Below are positions 54,943 to 63,664 of a DNA stretch of 64,000 bases, piece by piece (the first letter of the stretch is position 1; each line of letters begins with the position of its first letter). This DNA comes from Ruminococcus sp. Zagget11. GTDB taxonomy: Bacteria; Bacillota; Clostridia; Oscillospirales; Ruminococcaceae. The DNA lies in contig MSHL01000042.1 in the NCBI GenBank assembly GCA_001941135.1, forward strand, positions 40,428 to 104,427, in the 5' to 3' direction. A program made the position numbers and the translations under genes. The notes under the pieces are model-generated. The model saw only the letters and a program-made list of their open reading frames with translations, was not told where the DNA came from and ran no database searches.

Positions 54943-55083
54943 TTTCAGGGCGAGGTGAAATTCCTCACCGGTGGTAAAGTCCACGAGCGCAGTTCCGCGC
55001 GTTACCCTTAAAGGGGTGCTGCGGCACTCGGCATGATTCGGTGAAATTCTGAAACCGACGGTATAGTCCGGATGAGAGAAACA
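54943..55083 (+). promoter_or_regulatory. FMN riboswitch (RFN element)
   Basis: The conserved RFN blocks are present: CAGGGCGAGGTGAAATTCC, CACCGGTGGTAAAG, GATTCGGTGAAATTC and GTATAGTCCGGATGAGAG. It lies upstream of ribU and is followed by a terminator, so FMN binding should stop transcription. Confidence 0.96.
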
Positions 55084-55108
55084 ACGCATTTTCAGTGCGC
55101 ACACTCAT

Positions 55109-55150
55109 GCCCGTGAAACCGTATTTTATGCGTTTTCACGGGCATTTTTT
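55109..55150 (+). terminator. Riboswitch expression-platform terminator
   Basis: GCCCGTGAAA pairs with TTTCACGGGC around a 15-base loop, followed by T6. It sits between the FMN aptamer and ribU. Confidence 0.92.
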
Positions 55151-55200
55151 CAACAGATTGCTTTTTATATATACTATTTTTTATTATGGAGGTAATCTGT

Positions 55201-55836
55201 ATGCAAAACACAAGAACAAACCGTGAGAAAACCACAAGGGTACGCTGGCTGTGCGTTACCGCAATGCTTGGGGCAATGGCTGCCGTATTGCAGTTTCTCA
55301 ATTTCCATGTACCTATTATGCCGAGCTTTATCAGCTTTGATGTGGCGGAGCTGCCTGCCCTGATTGCGTCATTTTCCATGGGACCTCTATCGGGGGTATG
55401 CGTGTGCCTTATCAAGAATCTTGTAAACCTTTTCCACACCTCAACAGGGGGTGTCGGCGAGCTTTCCAACTTCCTTCTGGGCTGTGCCTTTGTTATTCCC
55501 GCGGGTATTATCTACAAAAGTCATAAGACCAAGAAGCGCGCTGTAATCGGTGCTTTAATCGGCTGTGTTACAATGGCGGTTCTCAGCGTATTCACAAACT
55601 ATTTTATCGTATACCCCATTTACACCAACTTTATGCCTATGGACGCTATTATAAACGCTTACAAGGCTATATATTCGGGTGTTGACAATCTCCTTGAGGC
55701 ACTGATTATCTTCAATATGCCCTTTACCTTTGTTAAGGGACTGGCAAGCACCGTTATTACCGTGGCGATATACAAATACATATCTCCCCTGCTTAAGGGC
55801 AGAAAAGAGGTTAAGAAAGAATCGGCGGCACTTTAA
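55201..55836 (+). CDS. ribU: Riboflavin ECF transporter S component
   Basis: RibU binds riboflavin for an energy-coupling-factor transporter. 211 residues with six predicted helices. Segments such as FISFDVAELPALIASFSMGP and VCLIKNLVNLFHTSTGG are typical of RibU. GGAGGTAAT lies upstream of the chosen ATG. FMN riboswitch control fits the role. The shared ECF ATPases are not in this window. Confidence 0.92.
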   Translation: MQNTRTNREKTTRVRWLCVTAMLGAMAAVLQFLNFHVPIMPSFISFDVAELPALIASFSMGPLSGVCVCLIKNLVNLFHTSTGGVGELSNFLLGCAFVIPAGIIYKSHKTKKRAVIGALIGCVTMAVLSVFTNYFIVYPIYTNFMPMDAIINAYKAIYSGVDNLLEALIIFNMPFTFVKGLASTVITVAIYKYISPLLKGRKEVKKESAAL

Positions 55837-55860
55837 GGCGAGGGTTTGCCTTTCATCATC

Positions 55861-55900
55861 AAAAAAAAGCAGTATCAGCTCCAATCGAACTGATACTGCT
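55861..55900 (-). terminator. Terminator at the end of the glnA transcript
   Basis: AGCAGTATCAG and CTGATACTGCT form a perfect 11-bp stem around an 11-base loop. On the minus strand it is followed by a T8 run, so it should terminate glnA strongly; it may also stop ribU transcription. Confidence 0.85.
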
Positions 55901-55911
55901 ATCTTTATTAC

Positions 55912-55963
55912 TGAATTTTCGTCGCCGTTACTCCCCCACAGGGAGAGTGGCGGAAGAAATTCA
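55912..55963. repeat. Long imperfect hairpin between ribU and glnA
   Basis: TGAATTT and AAATTCA close the structure, with inner pairings CGCC/GGCG and CTCCC/GGGAG around the loop CCACA. It could be a small structured repeat element. Nothing else is recognised in 55964-56036. Confidence 0.45.
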
Positions 55964-56036
55964 GGGATCAATTCCTTCCGCCCGGTGTGTGCCTGTATAA
56001 CAATTGTCATACATCGAAAATAGGTGAAAGCATTTT

Positions 56037-58142
56037 TTATACTCTGAAGAGGAGATCTCCATAGGTCGGGAACGGCCAAAGCTTTTCGGGAACAATGGTT
56101 TCCAGCTCGTCGCAAACCGCTCTCAAGGACTGCATTGCAGAGAATACATCGTTTCTGTATGCCTTTGCTACTGCAAGAGTATCGCCTGCGCCGCCTGCTG
56201 CAATAAGCTGTGCATCAAGGTCGTCAATCGCTCCGGAAATAGCGTTTGCAAGTCCTGTTACCTTCTCGGCAGTCTTCTTCTCCAAGGACGCGTCAACACC
56301 AACGCTTGCCTTATTTACGGCAATGCTTACAAGGTCGCCGGAATACTCAACGGCTGTGGGGAGAATTTCCTTCTTAGCCATATCAAGCATGGTGAGTGCC
56401 TCGATGTTGATGATCTTTGCATAATTTTCAAGGAGAATCTCGGTTCTGGATTCAAGCTCGGTCTTGGTATAAACCTTGAACTTCTCAAACATAGCAAGAT
56501 TCTTTTCATCGGTGTAATGAGGAAGTGCGTCAACTGTGGAAACCAGATTGGGCAAGCCCCTCTTGGCAGCCTCTTCAACCCAGCTTGCATCGTAGCCGTT
56601 GCCGTTGAATATAACTCTCTTGTGCGCCTTGATGTTCTCAACAAGCAAAGCGTTAAGGTCTGCGGAGAAATCACCGGAGCCCTCAAGTCTGTCGGCAAAT
56701 TCCTTAAGGGAATTTGCAACGATAGTGTTAAGTATGGTATTCATGCAGGCAATATTTATGGAAGAACCTGCACTTCTGAACTCGAACTTATTACCGGTGA
56801 ATGCAAAGGGCGATGTTCTGTTTCTGTCCGTAGTATCCTTGGGGAACTTGGGAAGCGCCTGAACGCCGATTACAAACTCTCTGTTGTGGTCAATCTTGAT
56901 AACCTCGCCGGACTCAACTGCGTCAAGGATTTCCTGCAGCTCTGAACCGATGAATACGGACATAATAGCCGGAGGTGCCTCATTTGCGCCAAGGCGGTGG
57001 TCATTGCCCGCAGATGCAACGGAAAGACGGAGAAGATCCGCATACTCGTCAACAGCCTTGATAATAGCAACAAGGAATGTGAGGAACTGGAAGTTTTCTG
57101 TGGGATTGCTTCCGGGCTCAAGGAGATTTACGCCTGTATCTGTGGAAATAGACCAGTTATTGTGCTTACCCGAACCGTTAACGCCTGCGAAAGGCTTTTC
57201 GTGCAGCAGGCATACAAGGCCGTGCTTAAGAGCGATTTTCCTCATCATTTCCATCATCAATGTGTTGTTATCGGCAGCAACATTGGACGTGGTGAAGATA
57301 GGCGCAAGCTCGTGCTGTGCGGGTGCAACCTCGTTATGCTCGGTCTTTGCAAGGATACCAAGCTTCCAAAGCTCCTCGTCAAGCTCTTTCATATAAGCAT
57401 GAACTCTTGACTTGATATTTCCGAAATAATGATCCTCAAGCTCCTGACCCTTGGGTGCCTTTGCTCCGAAAAGGGTTCTGCCGGTATAAATAAGATCCTT
57501 ACGCTGATCGTAAAGCTTCTTGTCAATAAGGAAATACTCCTGCTCGGGACCTACGGTTGTGGTAACTCTCGTAGCGTCTGAACCGAACAGCTTCAGCACT
57601 CTTACAGCCTGCTCGGAAATAGCCTCCATTGAACGGAGAAGAGGTGTTTTCTTGTCAAGCACCTCGCCTGTGTAGGAGCAGAATGCGGTGGGTATGTAAA
57701 GTGTGTCGTCCTTGATAAATGCAGGGGAAGTAGGATCCCATGCGGTATATCCTCTTGCCTCAAAGGTAGCTCTCAAACCGCCTGAGGGGAATGAGGACGC
57801 ATCAGGCTCGCCCTTAACAAGCTCCTTGCCTGAAAATTCCATAATAACGCCGCCATCATCTGTGGGCGAAATGAATGAGTCATGCTTTTCAGCGGACAAT
57901 CCTGTCATAGGGTGGAACCAGTGTGTGTAGTGAGTAGCGCCCTTTTCAACAGCCCAGTCCTTCATAGCCTCGGCGATAATCTCGGCGATATCGGGCTCAA
58001 GTGCCACACCCATCTTCTTTGTTCTGACCAGTGACTTGTAAACGCTCTTGGGGAGCTTTTCTCTCATGGTCTTTTCGTTGAACACGTTGCATCCGAAAAA
58101 TTCCGGTACGCCCTTTATTCCCTGAGTAGATGTTTCTGACAT
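56037..58142 (-). CDS. glnA: Glutamine synthetase, type III
   Basis: GSIII makes glutamine from glutamate and ammonia. 701 residues, the large size of type III. Early motifs [15 protein letters not shown] and [12 protein letters not shown] and the later [12 protein letters not shown] and [15 protein letters not shown] are characteristic. GGGAGG precedes the ATG. A consensus promoter and a 107-base leader with a possible attenuator lie upstream. Confidence 0.97.
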   Translation of the reverse strand: MSETSTQGIKGVPEFFGCNVFNEKTMREKLPKSVYKSLVRTKKMGVALEPDIAEIIAEAMKDWAVEKGATHYTHWFHPMTGLSAEKHDSFISPTDDGGVIMEFSGKELVKGEPDASSFPSGGLRATFEARGYTAWDPTSPAFIKDDTLYIPTAFCSYTGEVLDKKTPLLRSMEAISEQAVRVLKLFGSDATRVTTTVGPEQEYFLIDKKLYDQRKDLIYTGRTLFGAKAPKGQELEDHYFGNIKSRVHAYMKELDEELWKLGILAKTEHNEVAPAQHELAPIFTTSNVAADNNTLMMEMMRKIALKHGLVCLLHEKPFAGVNGSGKHNNWSISTDTGVNLLEPGSNPTENFQFLTFLVAIIKAVDEYADLLRLSVASAGNDHRLGANEAPPAIMSVFIGSELQEILDAVESGEVIKIDHNREFVIGVQALPKFPKDTTDRNRTSPFAFTGNKFEFRSAGSSINIACMNTILNTIVANSLKEFADRLEGSGDFSADLNALLVENIKAHKRVIFNGNGYDASWVEEAAKRGLPNLVSTVDALPHYTDEKNLAMFEKFKVYTKTELESRTEILLENYAKIINIEALTMLDMAKKEILPTAVEYSGDLVSIAVNKASVGVDASLEKKTAEKVTGLANAISGAIDDLDAQLIAAGGAGDTLAVAKAYRNDVFSAMQSLRAVCDELETIVPEKLWPFPTYGDLLFRV

Positions 58143-58169
58143 AGTAAAATCCTCCCTGTTTAAAATAAC

Positions 58170-58191
58170 AAAAAAACACCGTGAATACGGT
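58170..58191 (-). promoter_or_regulatory. Possible attenuator hairpin in the glnA leader
   Basis: On the minus strand ACCGT-ATTC-ACGGT is followed by GTTTTTTTG, about 28 bases before the glnA start. Overlapping GTGA/TCAC pairing could compete with it. The stem is only 5 bp, so it is a weak candidate. Confidence 0.4.
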
Positions 58192-58255
58192 CACTTCGAC
58201 CATAAACCCGACGCCATTGCCTAAAGATTTTCTTAAAGAATCACCTTATGCTATT

Positions 58256-58284
58256 ATGATAGCACATGAAAATTGATTTGTCAA
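58256..58284 (-). promoter_or_regulatory. Sigma-A promoter for glnA
   Basis: On the minus strand TTGACA, 17 bases, TATCAT. Predicted transcription start is near 58249, leaving a leader of about 107 bases. Confidence 0.85.
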
Positions 58285-58376
58285 GTACTTTTTATTATCT
58301 TTGCAAGTTTAACAAAAAAATCACGTAAAATGTCGATTTTACATATTGTCTGTACAAAAATTGCCCATAACCGATG

Positions 58377-59039
58377 TCAGCCGACCGCCTTTAATATGAG
58401 GCTGTCCGCCATTTCTCCCACATTTGCGAACACTCCCACATTGGGGTAATGGGTAAAATCCTCCAACACGGTTGTACCCGAAGTAACAGCCGCAAAATCA
58501 ACGCCCGCAGCCATTGCCGCCTGCGCATCCACATAGCTGTCGCCAACATAGAGCATTTCCCCTAAGGACACACCTGTCCTTTCAAGGGTATAAAGCAGTC
58601 CGTCAGGTGCAGGCTTGGAATTGGGGACATCATCTCCCCCTACAATTACATCAACAAGCTCACTGCAGCCGTTTAGCTCCAATATAGATTTTATCCGCCT
58701 GTTAAACTTGGTTGTGCATATTCCAATAATAAATCCTGCATTTTTTAGCTTTCGGAGGGTTTCCTCCGCTGTGGGCAGCCACACCGCGGAACGTGCCATA
58801 ACCTGATCGGCTTTTTCCACAAAAAGGCTGCTGAATCTCGCTGCATTTTCCGTAGAATCGTCCCCTGTCAAGGACAGATAGGTCTTACTCAGGGTAAGAC
58901 CTATTGTGCTGTAAATTCTTTCCCTTGAGGGGACAGACAGATTCATTTCCCTAAGTGCATATTCTATGCTTTCAGCAATTCCGCCCTCGGTATTTCCAAG
59001 GGTGTAATCGTAGTCAAAGCAGATTAGCCTGTATTTCAT
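58377..59039 (-). CDS. HAD phosphatase, phosphoglycolate phosphatase-like
   Basis: A 220-residue HAD hydrolase. Motif I is CFDYDYTLGNT with an unusual Tyr before the second Asp, motif II lies in GICTTKF, and motifs III-IV are in SKPAPDGL and VGDSYVDAQAA. The start MKYRLICFDYD overlaps nothing but lies four bases from the aspS stop. The ribosome-binding site is weak, so it is probably translated from the aspS message. Confidence 0.85.
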   Translation of the reverse strand: MKYRLICFDYDYTLGNTEGGIAESIEYALREMNLSVPSRERIYSTIGLTLSKTYLSLTGDDSTENAARFSSLFVEKADQVMARSAVWLPTAEETLRKLKNAGFIIGICTTKFNRRIKSILELNGCSELVDVIVGGDDVPNSKPAPDGLLYTLERTGVSLGEMLYVGDSYVDAQAAMAAGVDFAAVTSGTTVLEDFTHYPNVGVFANVGEMADSLILKAVG

Positions 59040-59043
59040 AGCT

Positions 59044-60360
59044 TTACGGCAAAAGTCTGTTAATATCTCTTGGGAACATGGACGTCTGACGAACGTTTGC
59101 AAGACCCAGCAGTTTCATTACCAGTCTTTCCAGTCCTATTCCCAGACCGCCGTGGGGCGGCATACCGTACTTGTGTATTTCAAGATAGCTCTTGAAATCT
59201 TCGGGATCAAGGCCCTGCGCGCGCATTTTTTCAAGCTGCTCCTCGTAATCGTGAATGCGCTGACCCCCTGTGGTAATCTCCAGTCCTCTGAAAAGCAGGT
59301 CAAACTTGCAGGCTGTACGGGGATCCTCCTTGTCGTTCATCGCATAGAAAGGCGGCTTTGATGAGGGGAAGTTGGTAACGAAAATAAACTCCGTGCCGTA
59401 ATTCTCCTTGGCGTAATTGCAGAGGAACACCTCGTCCTCCGGCTCAAGGTCAAACTTGTTTTTCGCCCTGCTGCCCTTGATAAGGGTAACGGCCTCCTCA
59501 AATCTTACGCAGGGAATTTCGGTTATTTCGGGTATATCTGCGCCGAGAATCTTTATCTCGGGTGCATAATTTTCCTTAAGGTAATTCATCATATAGCGGA
59601 GCATTGCGGTTTCCATGTTCATAACATCATACATATCGTTGATGTAGCCCATTTCAAAGTCAAGACCGATATACTCGTTAAGGTGACGGGAGGTGGAATG
59701 CTTTTCCGCACGATAAACGGGAGCTATCTCAAAAACTCTGTCAAAGAAAGCAACCGCTGCCTGCTTGTAAAACTGCGGCGACTGGTTCAAAAACGCTTCT
59801 TTCTCGAAATATTCAAGGCGGAATTTATTTGCGCCGCCCTCTGCGCCCTGTGCTACGATTTTAGGGGTGTGGATTTCCGTAAAGGAATTTTCCAGCATGA
59901 AATTCCTGAAAGCCTCTACTACTCCCTCCTGGAACTTGAACACTGCTCTTTCATAGGGATTTCTCAAGGAAACGCTTCTGTTATCCAAATTTACATCAAG
60001 GGAACAGCCAAGTCTTCTCTGGGAAACCTTTAGGGGGTACTCGTAGGAGGGCTTGTGCAAAAGCTCAATTGATTTAAGGGTAAGCTCAATCCCGTTATAT
60101 GCGCGATCGTCCGCCTTAACCGTACCCACAACCTTAACAAAGCAGCCCTCCCTTATACCGTCAAGAGAGTCCGCACAGGTATCGGGAGAATAAACTGTCT
60201 GTATCAGATACCTTGCCGTTCTGATTATAACAAAGGCAAATCCGCCCATTTTTTTTACCTTATGAACGCAGGCGGAAACCTCTATATCCTCTCCGCAGCT
60301 GTTCAGTGCCTTTTGGAGGGAAAATTCCTCCGTAAGCTCTTTTCCGCTAACCTTCAACAT
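59044..60360 (-). CDS. aspS: Aspartyl-tRNA synthetase, archaeal type (likely non-discriminating)
   Basis: A class IIb synthetase of about 438 residues, without the large GAD insertion of bacterial AspRS. The OB-fold comes first (residues 1-120), then motif 2 region (FEIAPVYRAEKHSTSRHLNEYIG, residues split around RAEKHSTSRH) and motif 3 (GGLGIGLERLVMKLLGL). Discriminating archaeal enzymes have a Trp in the anticodon-binding GWVH motif; here it reads ACVH, which fits relaxed recognition of tRNA(Asn). GatCAB is encoded in this window. ATG 60360 is chosen because AAGGTGA then lies 7 bases upstream. Confidence 0.88.
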   Translation of the reverse strand: MLKVSGKELTEEFSLQKALNSCGEDIEVSACVHKVKKMGGFAFVIIRTARYLIQTVYSPDTCADSLDGIREGCFVKVVGTVKADDRAYNGIELTLKSIELLHKPSYEYPLKVSQRRLGCSLDVNLDNRSVSLRNPYERAVFKFQEGVVEAFRNFMLENSFTEIHTPKIVAQGAEGGANKFRLEYFEKEAFLNQSPQFYKQAAVAFFDRVFEIAPVYRAEKHSTSRHLNEYIGLDFEMGYINDMYDVMNMETAMLRYMMNYLKENYAPEIKILGADIPEITEIPCVRFEEAVTLIKGSRAKNKFDLEPEDEVFLCNYAKENYGTEFIFVTNFPSSKPPFYAMNDKEDPRTACKFDLLFRGLEITTGGQRIHDYEEQLEKMRAQGLDPEDFKSYLEIHKYGMPPHGGLGIGLERLVMKLLGLANVRQTSMFPRDINRLLP

Positions 60361-60416
60361 AAACATATCACCTTTCATACGATGAGTTAAATTGGCAATG
60401 CGCCAACATATATTGC

Positions 60417-60445
60417 ATTATACCACATTGCGGCGTATTTGTCAA
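60417..60445 (-). promoter_or_regulatory. Sigma-A promoter for aspS
   Basis: On the minus strand TTGACA, 17 bases, TATAAT. A short palindrome (TTGGC-GCATT-GCCAA, plus-strand 60392-60406) lies just after the predicted start. Confidence 0.88.
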
Positions 60446-60527
60446 ATATAAAATGGAATTTACCTAAAAAAGCCGAGCCTAAAGCGCTTTGCTGCCTTAA
60501 ACCCGGTTTGCTTTTCAAATTAAGTAA

Positions 60528-60764
60528 TCAGCCCATCATACTTGACATCATTAACACTCCAAGTATGGAATTTGCCAGTGCCAGCACAAGACCCACTATA
60601 TCAATCACTATGCACGCCTTGGTTTTGTGGGTTTCCCTTTTCATAATGCTTAGTACAAGGCTTATAATGCTGCAAATATAGGTGATAATCGGCAGGAGAA
60701 GTGCTGCCACCAACCCGATAATTGCAAGCACAAGGCTTGGCACATGAATTTTCTTTTCCTCCAT
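60528..60764 (-). CDS. Small two-helix membrane protein
   Basis: A 78-residue protein beginning MEEKKIHVPSLVLAIIGLV with two or three hydrophobic segments (residues 8-36 and 47-75) and a short basic loop (MKRETHKTK). It resembles DUF4190-like membrane proteins. AGGGAG lies 7 bases upstream of the chosen ATG. Function unknown. Confidence 0.65.
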   Translation of the reverse strand: MEEKKIHVPSLVLAIIGLVAALLLPIITYICSIISLVLSIMKRETHKTKACIVIDIVGLVLALANSILGVLMMSSMMG

Positions 60765-60886
60765 AAGTCCGCTCCCTTTCTGTATAAAATAATGTCGCAA
60801 ATTACACCGACATCACGATTTTACCATACGGAGCCATAAAAGTCAATAGGATTTCATTCACTTTTATTTTTTCGTGAAAACAGTAC

Positions 60887-60919
60887 AGCCATATTCTTTA
60901 TTGAATGTGCAATATGGCT
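60887..60919. other. Hairpin downstream of the DUF4363 gene
   Basis: AGCCATATT and AATATGGCT form a perfect 9-bp stem around a 15-base loop. There is no T-run on the minus-strand side, so termination would be weak. Confidence 0.4.
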
Positions 60920-60941
60920 ATAATTTCCCGATGCCTTTTTC

Positions 60942-61319
60942 TCACAGCAGATTATATATAGTAGGAATTTCCGTTTCAAGAATATGCTCAAGCTCATGAA
61001 TTATGGTTTCCAGCTCCGACAGCGTTGAATCGCTCCGCCGCTCTATAAGGGATGGGATTTTTGCAACAGAAATGTTAAGCTCCCTTAAATGCTCGTCATT
61101 CACCAATATAGTCACCTTATGCTCGTACTTTTCCCACTCCTCATTCAGTGAAAGGGATTTTTCATATGCGCTGTCATAATCCTCCGACTCACAAAGCTGC
61201 TGAATTTCCTTTACAGCCGCAGTGAATTTCTCGTTGCTGTCTTTAAGTATAAACAGCGTTGCGACCGAGTAAGCTATTATTCCCAAAAGCAGTCCTACCG
61301 CTATCTTAACTCTTGTCAA
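60942..61319 (-). CDS. DUF4363-family protein
   Basis: A 125-residue protein with one N-terminal membrane helix (VKIAVGLLLGIIAYSVATLF) and a mostly helical remainder, resembling DUF4363 proteins paired with DUF421 in Clostridia. It starts with TTG inside the end of the DUF421 gene (14-base overlap), so translation is coupled. Function unknown. Confidence 0.75.
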   Translation of the reverse strand: MTRVKIAVGLLLGIIAYSVATLFILKDSNEKFTAAVKEIQQLCESEDYDSAYEKSLSLNEEWEKYEHKVTILVNDEHLRELNISVAKIPSLIERRSDSTLSELETIIHELEHILETEIPTIYNLL

Positions 61320-62019
61320 TATATTTCACGCCCTTATCCGCCGCTTTAGTAAGCTCTTTTTTGATTATAGTGTATTTTCCCGCCGTTTGGGCGGTCATCA
61401 TAAATATTTCTCTGCGTTCAACGGAGTTGTCCTTTAAAACCTCGTCCAGCCAGCCCTCCCCCAGTCCAAGCCGCTTAAGGGAGGAAAGCATTACCTGCCC
61501 GTCCTGTACAATTACGGCAGGGGGATCTGTGGATTCATTCTTTATTCCCATGTCCTCGTTGGTTACATTTCTGTTTGGAAACTTCGGCATAATATTCACC
61601 TTGCCTGTGGTTTCCACAATTGCGAACTGCACCTCGTTTATATCAAAAATCCCCTGCGCTCTCACCGCCTCCATAAGGTCGTCGGTGGAAAATCGGAGAT
61701 TATACAGCTTTTGCTGGTCGATCTTCCCGTCACTTATAACTATAACCGGCTCTCCGGACATAATCCTCCGCATTTTGCCTGACTTCATACCCACCCATGA
61801 CATTACCACATCTAAGCTTACAAGGGTAAGTATAGGCAGCAGTCCCATTACCAAAGGAACGTTCAGATCCTCAACGGGCAGCGTGGCAATATTTGATATA
61901 AGAATAGTTATGGCAAGCTCCGAGGGCTGCAGCTCGCCAATCTGCCTTTTTCCCATAAGCCTTACGGAAAAAATCAGCACACAATAGAGAATACACGCTC
62001 TTATAAATACAATTGTCAT
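61306..62019 (-). CDS. DUF421 (YetF-type) membrane protein
   Basis: A 237-residue protein with three N-terminal membrane helices, the conserved RLMGKRQIGELQPSELAITI stretch, then a soluble domain with GEPVIVISDGKID and FSTDDLMEAVRAQG. This is the YetF architecture. AAAGGATG lies 7 bases before the chosen ATG; the frame opens 24 bases earlier. The DUF421-DUF4363 pair is common in spore-forming Firmicutes. Confidence 0.88.
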   Translation of the reverse strand: MTIVFIRACILYCVLIFSVRLMGKRQIGELQPSELAITILISNIATLPVEDLNVPLVMGLLPILTLVSLDVVMSWVGMKSGKMRRIMSGEPVIVISDGKIDQQKLYNLRFSTDDLMEAVRAQGIFDINEVQFAIVETTGKVNIMPKFPNRNVTNEDMGIKNESTDPPAVIVQDGQVMLSSLKRLGLGEGWLDEVLKDNSVERREIFMMTAQTAGKYTIIKKELTKAADKGVKYIDKS

Positions 62020-62069
62020 AAAGCAACATCCTTTGCTGTTCATATGCGATTATTATTTGCTTATTTATG

Positions 62070-62109
62070 AAAAAAATACTCCACCGACAATTTTTTCATT
62101 GTCGGGGAG
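62070..62109 (-). terminator. Terminator of the secreted-protein gene
   Basis: CTCC-A-CCGACAAT pairs with ATTGTCGG-GGAG. On the minus strand it is followed by a T-rich run (plus A7 at 62070-62076). It separates this gene from DUF421. Confidence 0.82.
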
Positions 62110-62187
62110 CATCAATCAATCCCTAATAATGCCGTAAGAAACCACAGCACACAGCCCTCTCGATATTTTGTGCGGCAATGCCTTAAC

Positions 62188-62769
62188 CTATTCAACCGCC
62201 GTACAGTAAATTCCGTTTTGGAAATCCTCCCTCAGCTTTTCGTTCGCGGGATAAGGGCTGATTTTAAATTCACCGTCCTCAATAATCAGATACGAACAAT
62301 AGCTTGCGATATATTTTTCGCTGAAATTCGGAAAATTCTCTCTTATTTCGGCAATTTCCTCATCGGTGCGTTCAGTCCATACAAACGCCATAACCACATT
62401 GTCGTCCAATGCGTGCTGCGTTATCACTCTAAATTCCCCGCCGTTCCAGACGAAATCCTCCAAAACGCTGCCGTCAGCATTTTTGTACGTCACGGTACTG
62501 CCGATTATTTCAATATAGTAATCGGCGTCTGCATCTCCGTTAGGATAATATCTGCCGTCAGATACGGTCGGCTCGACATAGCTGTCGTCATGATCGCAGG
62601 TCTGACCGGGATAATATTCATCGACACCGCCGATAATTTCTATCTCAACTTCATCGGGGAATAGCTCCGCTTTTGCGTTGATACTCATTGACACTGCAGC
62701 AACACACAGTACGGCGACTACGCAAAAAACTCCGATAAACAAAGGTCTTACTTTTCTGTTTTTTGTCAC
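62188..62769 (-). CDS. Putative secreted protein of unknown function
   Basis: A 193-residue protein starting with GTG; GAGGAGGAC lies 6-7 bases upstream, whereas the TTG 21 bases earlier lacks a site. The N-terminus has a basic stretch (KNRKVRP) and a hydrophobic signal or anchor (LFIGVFCVVAVLCVAAVSM), with possible cleavage after NAKA. The mature part is rich in Asp, Glu and Tyr with repeated YYIEIIG/VEIEIIGG-like strands, suggesting a beta-rich fold. No family recognised. Confidence 0.7.
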   Translation of the reverse strand: MTKNRKVRPLFIGVFCVVAVLCVAAVSMSINAKAELFPDEVEIEIIGGVDEYYPGQTCDHDDSYVEPTVSDGRYYPNGDADADYYIEIIGSTVTYKNADGSVLEDFVWNGGEFRVITQHALDDNVVMAFVWTERTDEEIAEIRENFPNFSEKYIASYCSYLIIEDGEFKISPYPANEKLREDFQNGIYCTAVE

Positions 62770-62903
62770 ACAAAAGTCCTCCTCGCTCAAGACTGACTAA
62801 ATATTTTTTGAAAGACAACAGTCACCACGGAGTCACTACATTACACTAAAAATTTCAGTATACCAAAATACGCTGTTCAATAAGGGGCATCGCCCCATCA
62901 TTC

Positions 62904-63077
62904 AACGAACGACTGGGAGCGTTAGCCCCTTAGGGGTTTCAGTGGGGGATTGTATCCCCCACTGAAAGACAGTATGCTCCCCCCGCCTGAAGAGGGTGCG
63001 GGTGTCCTGTGGACACCTCTGCTAAGCAGAAGCACCGACCGAGCCGACAGGCGAGAAGGGGACATCAGTCGTGAGTT
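62904..63077. repeat. Compact multi-hairpin structured element
   Basis: An outer stem AAC-ACGACTG with CAGTCGT-GTT (two mismatched bases) encloses a second stem GGGAGC/GCTCCC and several inner hairpins: CCCC-TTA-GGGG; a perfect 14-bp stem TTTCAGTGGGGGAT-TGT-ATCCCCCACTGAAA; CCT-GAAG-AGG; GGTGTCC-TGT-GGACACC; and TCTGC-TAA-GCAGA. Most loops have three bases. GGGGC-ATC-GCCCC lies just outside (62884-62896). It is GC-rich in an AT-rich gap. It could be a structured RNA, a REP/MITE-like DNA element, or both. Confidence 0.7.
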
Positions 63078-63093
63078 ATAAAATAATCGAAAA

Positions 63094-63540
63094 TCATCCC
63101 ATTGAATAAATTTCACCATTCACCATAAGAAACTCCCCATCAACCAATGTTACACTAACAGCTATCTGACCCCCTGATCCGCTCGTGCCGTCCGAGTAAG
63201 TCCATGATGTTGCGTAAAATGAAAAAGAAGAAGTACCGGTGTAGGTATGTGAGCCGCTGCCATTGATATGATTACTTACCATAGGAAAATATACCTTGTA
63301 AAAATCCACCGTTGATTTATCCGATCTAATAGTAATACTTGCATCTGTTCTTCCGCTTGATAAGCAATAATATGTTCCCGGTGTGAGTGCCATCAAACGC
63401 GGAGTGACCGTAGCTTCTTACACCGATTCATTAGATTCACCCAACGTAAACGCTTTAGCCGAAGCGTTTACAGCAAGAACGGTAAAAGACAAAACCAAAG
63501 CTGTAAAAACAGAAATAATATGCCGTGTAAATATTTTCAT
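63094..63540 (-). pseudogene. Small secreted protein interrupted by an in-frame TAA
   Basis: A single frame starts at ATG 63540 behind GGGGGG, with a typical signal peptide (MKIFTRHIISVFTALVLSFT, cleavage likely after ASA near residue 28). A TAA at 63418-63420 stops it after 40 codons. The same frame continues to 63094 with a Ser/Thr/Gly/Tyr-rich segment (HTYTGTSSFSFYATSWTYSD). Without the stop it would be 148 residues. No family recognised. Confidence 0.65.
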
Positions 63541-63597
63541 AAAATGTACCCCCCAATAAAGTATAAATATAATTGGCAACTATTGTCTTTCACATCA

Positions 63598-63625
63598 ATT
63601 ATACCATATATATAAAAATTGTCAA
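63598..63625 (-). promoter_or_regulatory. Sigma-A promoter for the secreted-protein pseudogene
   Basis: On the minus strand TTGACA, 16 bases, TATAAT, about 58 bases before the ATG at 63540. Confidence 0.8.
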
Positions 63626-63664
63626 TTTGCACATTTCACAAAAAAAGCAGCGTTTTAAAGCATA

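Noticed and set aside
58200..58250. Fluoride or glutamine riboswitch in the glnA leader
   Set aside because: A GGCAATGG-like segment is present, but the other conserved blocks of these classes are missing.
62922..63119. Minus-strand ORF of 65 codons over the multi-hairpin element
   Set aside because: It is rich in Ser, Gly, Arg and Pro, follows the palindromes, and has no ribosome-binding site; it is a by-product of the structured DNA.
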